Below, one piece after another: positions 57,437-64,000 of a DNA stretch of 64,000 nt. How positions within the stretch are numbered: the stretch's first letter is position 1; every line of letters starts with the position of its first letter. Origin of the DNA: Lunularia cruciata (lineage: Eukaryota > Streptophyta > Marchantiopsida > Lunulariales > Lunulariaceae); assembly GCA_948567375.1 (NCBI GenBank), contig OX419757.1, positions 16,568,974 to 16,632,973 of the forward strand, written 5' to 3'. The translations under genes and the position numbers were made by a program. Under the pieces are notes generated by a model. It did no database searches and was not told where the DNA came from. It saw only the letters and a list, made by a program, of their open reading frames with translations.

Positions 57437-59952
57437 ATGGGAACAATTATAATGCAGGCTCAGCTGAGGTTCCAACCGAGATCGTCATCATGATGTTCTT
57501 GGGACTAGAAGCGGCCACCCCAGCTTGCCGACTCCTCTCCACAGATTTGGAGTTGTATCCAATCCAAGCCGAATCCCGTTACCAAGTTCACGAGTTGAGT
57601 GCTGGAGATTTCTGCCTCCAGGCTCGAATCAGTCTTCCAAAAGTCACAGTAGAATTCTTTGCCTTCGCCACCAAGCAAAGCTTCAAACTCTGACGATGAA
57701 GATATGCAGATATAATTCCTCACATTCCTTTCCATTCTCATGCATACCAAGACCAAGAGCAATGTAAGTCATATTATCTTCACAACTTTGGATTATTCAA
57801 AGAAGTGTCATCTAGTGTGTGATTGTTTTGATATGGATTGCAGAAACCAATGTTCTATTTAAAGCAATGAAACATTTTATCTAAAGTAAATTTTGAAATA
57901 ACAAAATGAGAGTGATACATCTTTTATCTAGTATAATAAGAAAATAAGAGTAATACCTTTGTTGCCTTTCTCATGTACTCCTTAACAAATGTGTCTTACT
58001 CCATATCCATTGTTCATATACATTCAAATTTAGAGGAACAAAGAAGTATCTTTCTTTCATGCTCCTATATTTGCAGACCTTATTGATACCACTCAACTCG
58101 TTACCTAACCATGTAACCTTTTGGAGGCTCTAATCATGCTCTCCAAAACAGTACGTATGGGATTTAGATGGGAACACTACATCCACCATTATCAATTGAT
58201 CATTTCATAATAAATACAAGTTTACCCTAACTTAAGTTGCTTACAAAGCATATCAATGTTCTCTCTAAGAAGAATATCCTCTTTCTTGTGCAATGAAAAA
58301 AGCTATATCTTTAATTACATTATGGGAAACTATACTATGGCTTTCAAAGGAACAATGAGGCATATGGACCCTTATTACATCTATAAGATAGTACCACACT
58401 CACAAGTGAATAATGAAGATGAAATTGGGTGTACCAAACCTAAGCAAAACCTTATTATTCTAGAGAAAGTAGTTGAAATACCATAAAACAAGGTTGAGCT
58501 AAGATCCAATAGTATGTATACTTTCTTGACAAGAGCAAAAACATACCTTAATAGCACATGTAATGGAAAAGTGAACTAGAAGATAATGTAGAGCTTGTCA
58601 AACTTGTCAATCCATCAAAGAAGACTGCAAACCTCTAATCAAATCAAAAAACAAAGAAGCAAAGGATTGAAGATTATCTCATGTATAAGGAGACATCACT
58701 TTTTTCTGCAAAAATAGATAGAGAAAAATATCTCTCCTCTATCCAAATCACATATATCCCCAAGATTGATTTCTAAGTAACCACTGCAAGAAAAGCAAAG
58801 GTGATGAGAATTCCAAACTACCCAAAAACAATACACGTACTATCTCTTCCATAGATAGTATGCCTACCACTCCATACAAGATTAGTAGAGATATCTATAT
58901 GTGTGCCAAGTCCTTGTTACACACTCAAAGGTCCTTGATCCAATGATATCACCAAAGACTCCCATGATCCTCTTATCAAAGGTTCTCAAGTATGATAAGA
59001 AGATTAAAGAAGTGAGAATCATGCAAATTAAGTAGGTTGATCAATAAGAAATACTATACCAAATGCTACATGCAAATCCCCTAGTATAGCAAGATCATCT
59101 ACATGAAGAATATTCTTTGCAAGAGTGACATCTAAAAAGTGTGTGACCAAAATCCTTGGACTCTATTTGCACTCCAGGCATGTATAAGCTATTTATCATC
59201 ACAATATATCCTTTTGGAAGTTAGAGGTGAGGAAGAATACCCAAAGGGATCATGCATTACACTTTGACCCCTTTATTCTTAAGCCTAAAAGATGGAAAGC
59301 AATACTAAAATGGCCAAAAGCTTGCCAAATCTGGTCTACAAGGTCCATAATATGTGTATCTTACCCCAAGGAGAGAAAGATGTAACCTAGCATGGCCAAA
59401 GTAGTAGACAAAAGGGCTAAAAATGAGCCATTGCAAATAGAGGTCTCCTTAAGGGATCTCTCTATTATGTATTGTGTACTGATGGTTGATTAAAGAACAA
59501 TGACTTTCTCTAATGAGAAGTAATACTGGAAGTAAAGAGAAGAAGGAAAATTGTAGAAGGACCATACAGAATAATATAAAACTTTCAAAAGATCCACTAG
59601 TTTCCTAACCTCTCTAAAGATAAGTGCACTAGAGATGGTGTTGAAAGATTTCTCACCAACCTACAAAACAACCTAGTGTAGGTGGATATCTAGGATTACT
59701 CCAATGCCACAAGATATAGTCTCACAATCTCTTAGTATAGCAACTCCAAATTTATGTAGACTAAGGTGTTATTAAAAGGGAGAACATTTATAAAAAAAAT
59801 GGTATATCTAAAAAGAGGTAAGAAGACTCATTGTTAGCCATACCATTGTCTTCTTTTATTTTTCTCCCTTTTAATAGTACCTTGATAGTAGGTAAGAAGG
59901 CATCCTTGATAGCAATCAGTCTAATACACATTATATCCTTCTCCATAGTGAA
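57437..59952. other. Gene-free stretch
   Basis: At 57470-57695 the G+C is higher and three frames are open on both strands (57433-57693 and 57525-57767 plus, 57505-57762 minus); the plus frame with SRYQVHELSAGDFCLQARIS looks protein-like but is not recognised. From 57770 on the sequence is AT-rich with no coding match. Confidence 0.35.
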
Positions 59953-60182
59953 AACTTGATTTAATATCTAATACTTGATTAAGTAATGTAGGAATTTCCT
60001 CCTCACTATTGCTATGGGTACTTGGAAAAACTCTACAAAATCACTAGATGGATCATCTACTCAAAATAGAACTTGATTTACATATAGTAATTGATTAAGT
60101 AATGTAGGAATTTCCTCCTCACTATGGCTATATGCACTTGGAAAAACTCTACAAAACCACTAGATGGATCCTCTACTCAAAA
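59953..60182 (+). repeat. 117-bp tandem duplication
   Basis: 59953-60066 and 60070-60182 share aacttgattta, aagtaatgtaggaatttcct, cttggaaaaactctacaaaa and ctagatggatc in the same order. Confidence 0.88.
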
Positions 60183-62447
<2,265 letters not shown>

Positions 62448-62606
62448 TGCTTCTATAGATTGAATGATCGAATGAAGATTTTGGATTGCAACAATACCTG
62501 CAGTTTGCCATTGGTAACATTGTGAAAAGCTCTTTAAACTTTATAAATTAGAACAAGGAGAAGGAAGAACAATGTTTCCATAGGTGAACTTGCAAAAGGA
62601 TCATTG
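62448..62606 (+). pseudogene. Relic of the 3' end of 18S rRNA
   Basis: The sequence follows the last 160 bases of plant 18S rRNA: tgcttctatagattgaatga for CGCTCCTACCGATTGAATGG, ttataaattagaacaaggag for the TTATCATTTAGAGGAAGGAG stretch, and gtttccataggtgaacttgc with aaaaggatcattg for the conserved 3' end GTAGGTGAACCTGCGGAAGG-ATCATTG. Nearly all CG sites have become TG or CA, as expected from methylated cytosines in a silenced copy. It is too altered to form a ribosome. The upstream part of 18S is missing; the sequence after it may be decayed ITS1. Confidence 0.9.
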
Positions 62607-64000
62607 AACACAAGTAAACATCCAATGTGAACATACCATACTTTGTACATCTGAGGAACTACATCTGGAAGTGCGGTCATCATTGGTGCTTGTCAAGTAC
62701 TCCAAGTTGGGCCTTTCTTGGGGTTGGCTCAACTCTCTATCCTTAGTAAGGTGACAAGAATTTTTGGTACTCAATGATTAATGAATGTCAAGTTTGGCAG
62801 TAGTAATCATCCCTTTTGATTCTTTGAATCTGGCAACTTTGGATGATGAGTGCCTTTAGCGGGGCAAAAATATGTTTGTGTAGCTGATAATAGGTCCACC
62901 TAGGTCTACATAAGAGGTGCTTGAGCACTCAAGAGCTTAGTTTGATATTTTCTACTAGGTTTCAAACATGATATTTTATAGTTGATTAGTCCAAAATTTG
63001 TGTCATCTATAGTCATGTCATTTGTGTAAATTGGAACCAATCAAGATTTGACATTCAAAGATGTTAATTCACCTTTAGGAATCTCCTTGGGAATTTAATT
63101 TGTATGGGATCCTCTACCTTACTTTAAAGAGATGTAGAGATTGAGTAAGAGCCAAATTCAATCCATGATGATAGAAGCAATTGGACATCAAAGCATCCAC
63201 CTCTACATTCATTATACACAAAATTACAATTTCATATTGTGAGTATTTTATTAACCATATTTCATAATCCCATCAAAAAATAAATTATTTATATTAAAAC
63301 TTCACATTTCACTACTTCATTAACAGTTGTTGCTTCCCCAACTTGATCTACCACCAGACATTGCTCTAGTAGATTCAAACATCATATTATTGTGGTAGGG
63401 TTAACCTTTGGGAAATTAATCAAAGAAAGGGACAAAAAAATCCATATTAGTATTTATATAGATATACAATGTACACTAAAGGAAAAGAGGAAGGAGTACA
63501 AAGCACAAGCAAGTACAAAAAGGAAATAAAGCGCAAGGCTCAATAGTCCAAAGTGGCCTAAAAAGACAAACAAAAATAGGACCCAAAGGTACTATAGGGA
63601 AAAAAGCATGATAATAACAAGCACCAAAGAAATAAAAGAGTGTAGGCTACTCCTCCAATGGTATGTCCGGTAAATAGGAAAGGAGGACCCTAACCATGAT
63701 GGGTAGATCTACTCTAGCTACTTGTCAATGAAGACCTAAAGCTTTAGCACATTGCAAAGGGATTGATACATACTATTGATATATGGCTAAAGAGACAACC
63801 AATGCTACTCTCCTTTGCAAAGAACCCTCTACTAAATCCTTGACAAGTATATCAAATGGTGATGTAGGCACCCAACAATCTCAATTGCTCGGTGAACAAA
63901 GGTTTTCAAGGAGACCCGAGGTGCATAGCGCTCTTCCTTGCTTCTAAAGGCAATGGTTGTTGTTGTTGTTCCCACTTGTATGCTTGCCAATGCCAATGAC
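62607..64000. other. Possible decayed ITS1, then gene-free DNA
   Basis: Directly after the 18S end come about 150 bases that might be decayed ITS1 (including ttcttggggttggctcaac), but no 5.8S-like sequence is found up to 64000. The rest is AT-rich without a coding match. Confidence 0.35.

Overview
The window is plant nuclear DNA from a large, repeat-rich genome. One spliced plant-type cytochrome P450 gene (42950-45929) sits among the decayed remains of at least six LTR retrotransposons of both superfamilies, Ty1/copia and Ty3/gypsy. Old copies riddled with stop codons, very long introns-free stretches without genes, nested LTRs, a relic of 18S rDNA with its CG dinucleotides turned into TG/CA, and low overall G+C all fit a seed plant with a giant, slowly purged genome. 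A gymnosperm is my best guess, but this is inference and not read from a diagnostic gene.

Layout. 10-5038: a nearly full-length copia element with two LTRs and a 4/5 target-site duplication. 5039-10730: mostly low-copy DNA with a GC-richer patch (5200-6060), several short tandem duplications and one exon-like ORF on the minus strand. 10731-11475: a solo LTR with a perfect 5-bp target duplication. 13640-17930: a minus-strand gypsy element (gag, RT, RNase H, integrase). 17949-26560: a plus-strand copia element, split by about 3.7 kb of foreign sequence encoding acidic and coiled-coil ORFs. 26640-31140: a second minus-strand gypsy element, split inside its reverse transcriptase by a 2.19-kb LTR. 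31183-31938: a second solo LTR, inverted. 32100-33660: LTR-like blocks. 37613-40568: a second copy of the 2.2-kb LTR, itself split by a third solo LTR (38371-39123) with a perfect target duplication.

42576-45929 is the only gene I consider potentially functional: a three-exon CYP71-clan P450 of 528 residues, preceded by a 36-bp minisatellite about 200 bp upstream of its start codon. Its 5' flank and first 45 codons were duplicated to 48023-48272, where the copy carries a 1-bp deletion and stops and is cut off by an LTR. 49080-51118 is a third copia element (gag, protease). 51137-56270 is a third gypsy element in which gag is joined directly to integrase and the integrase frame runs on into a PHD-like zinc finger, a domain not usual at that place in plant gypsy elements. 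The right end (56270-64000) holds a MITE-like foldback, tandem duplications, a GA/TA microsatellite and the 18S rDNA relic.

No RNA gene, CRISPR array, operon or origin is present. Apart from the P450, no open reading frame here supports an intact protein; the gene-like pieces are fossils of retrotransposons or unidentified fragments.
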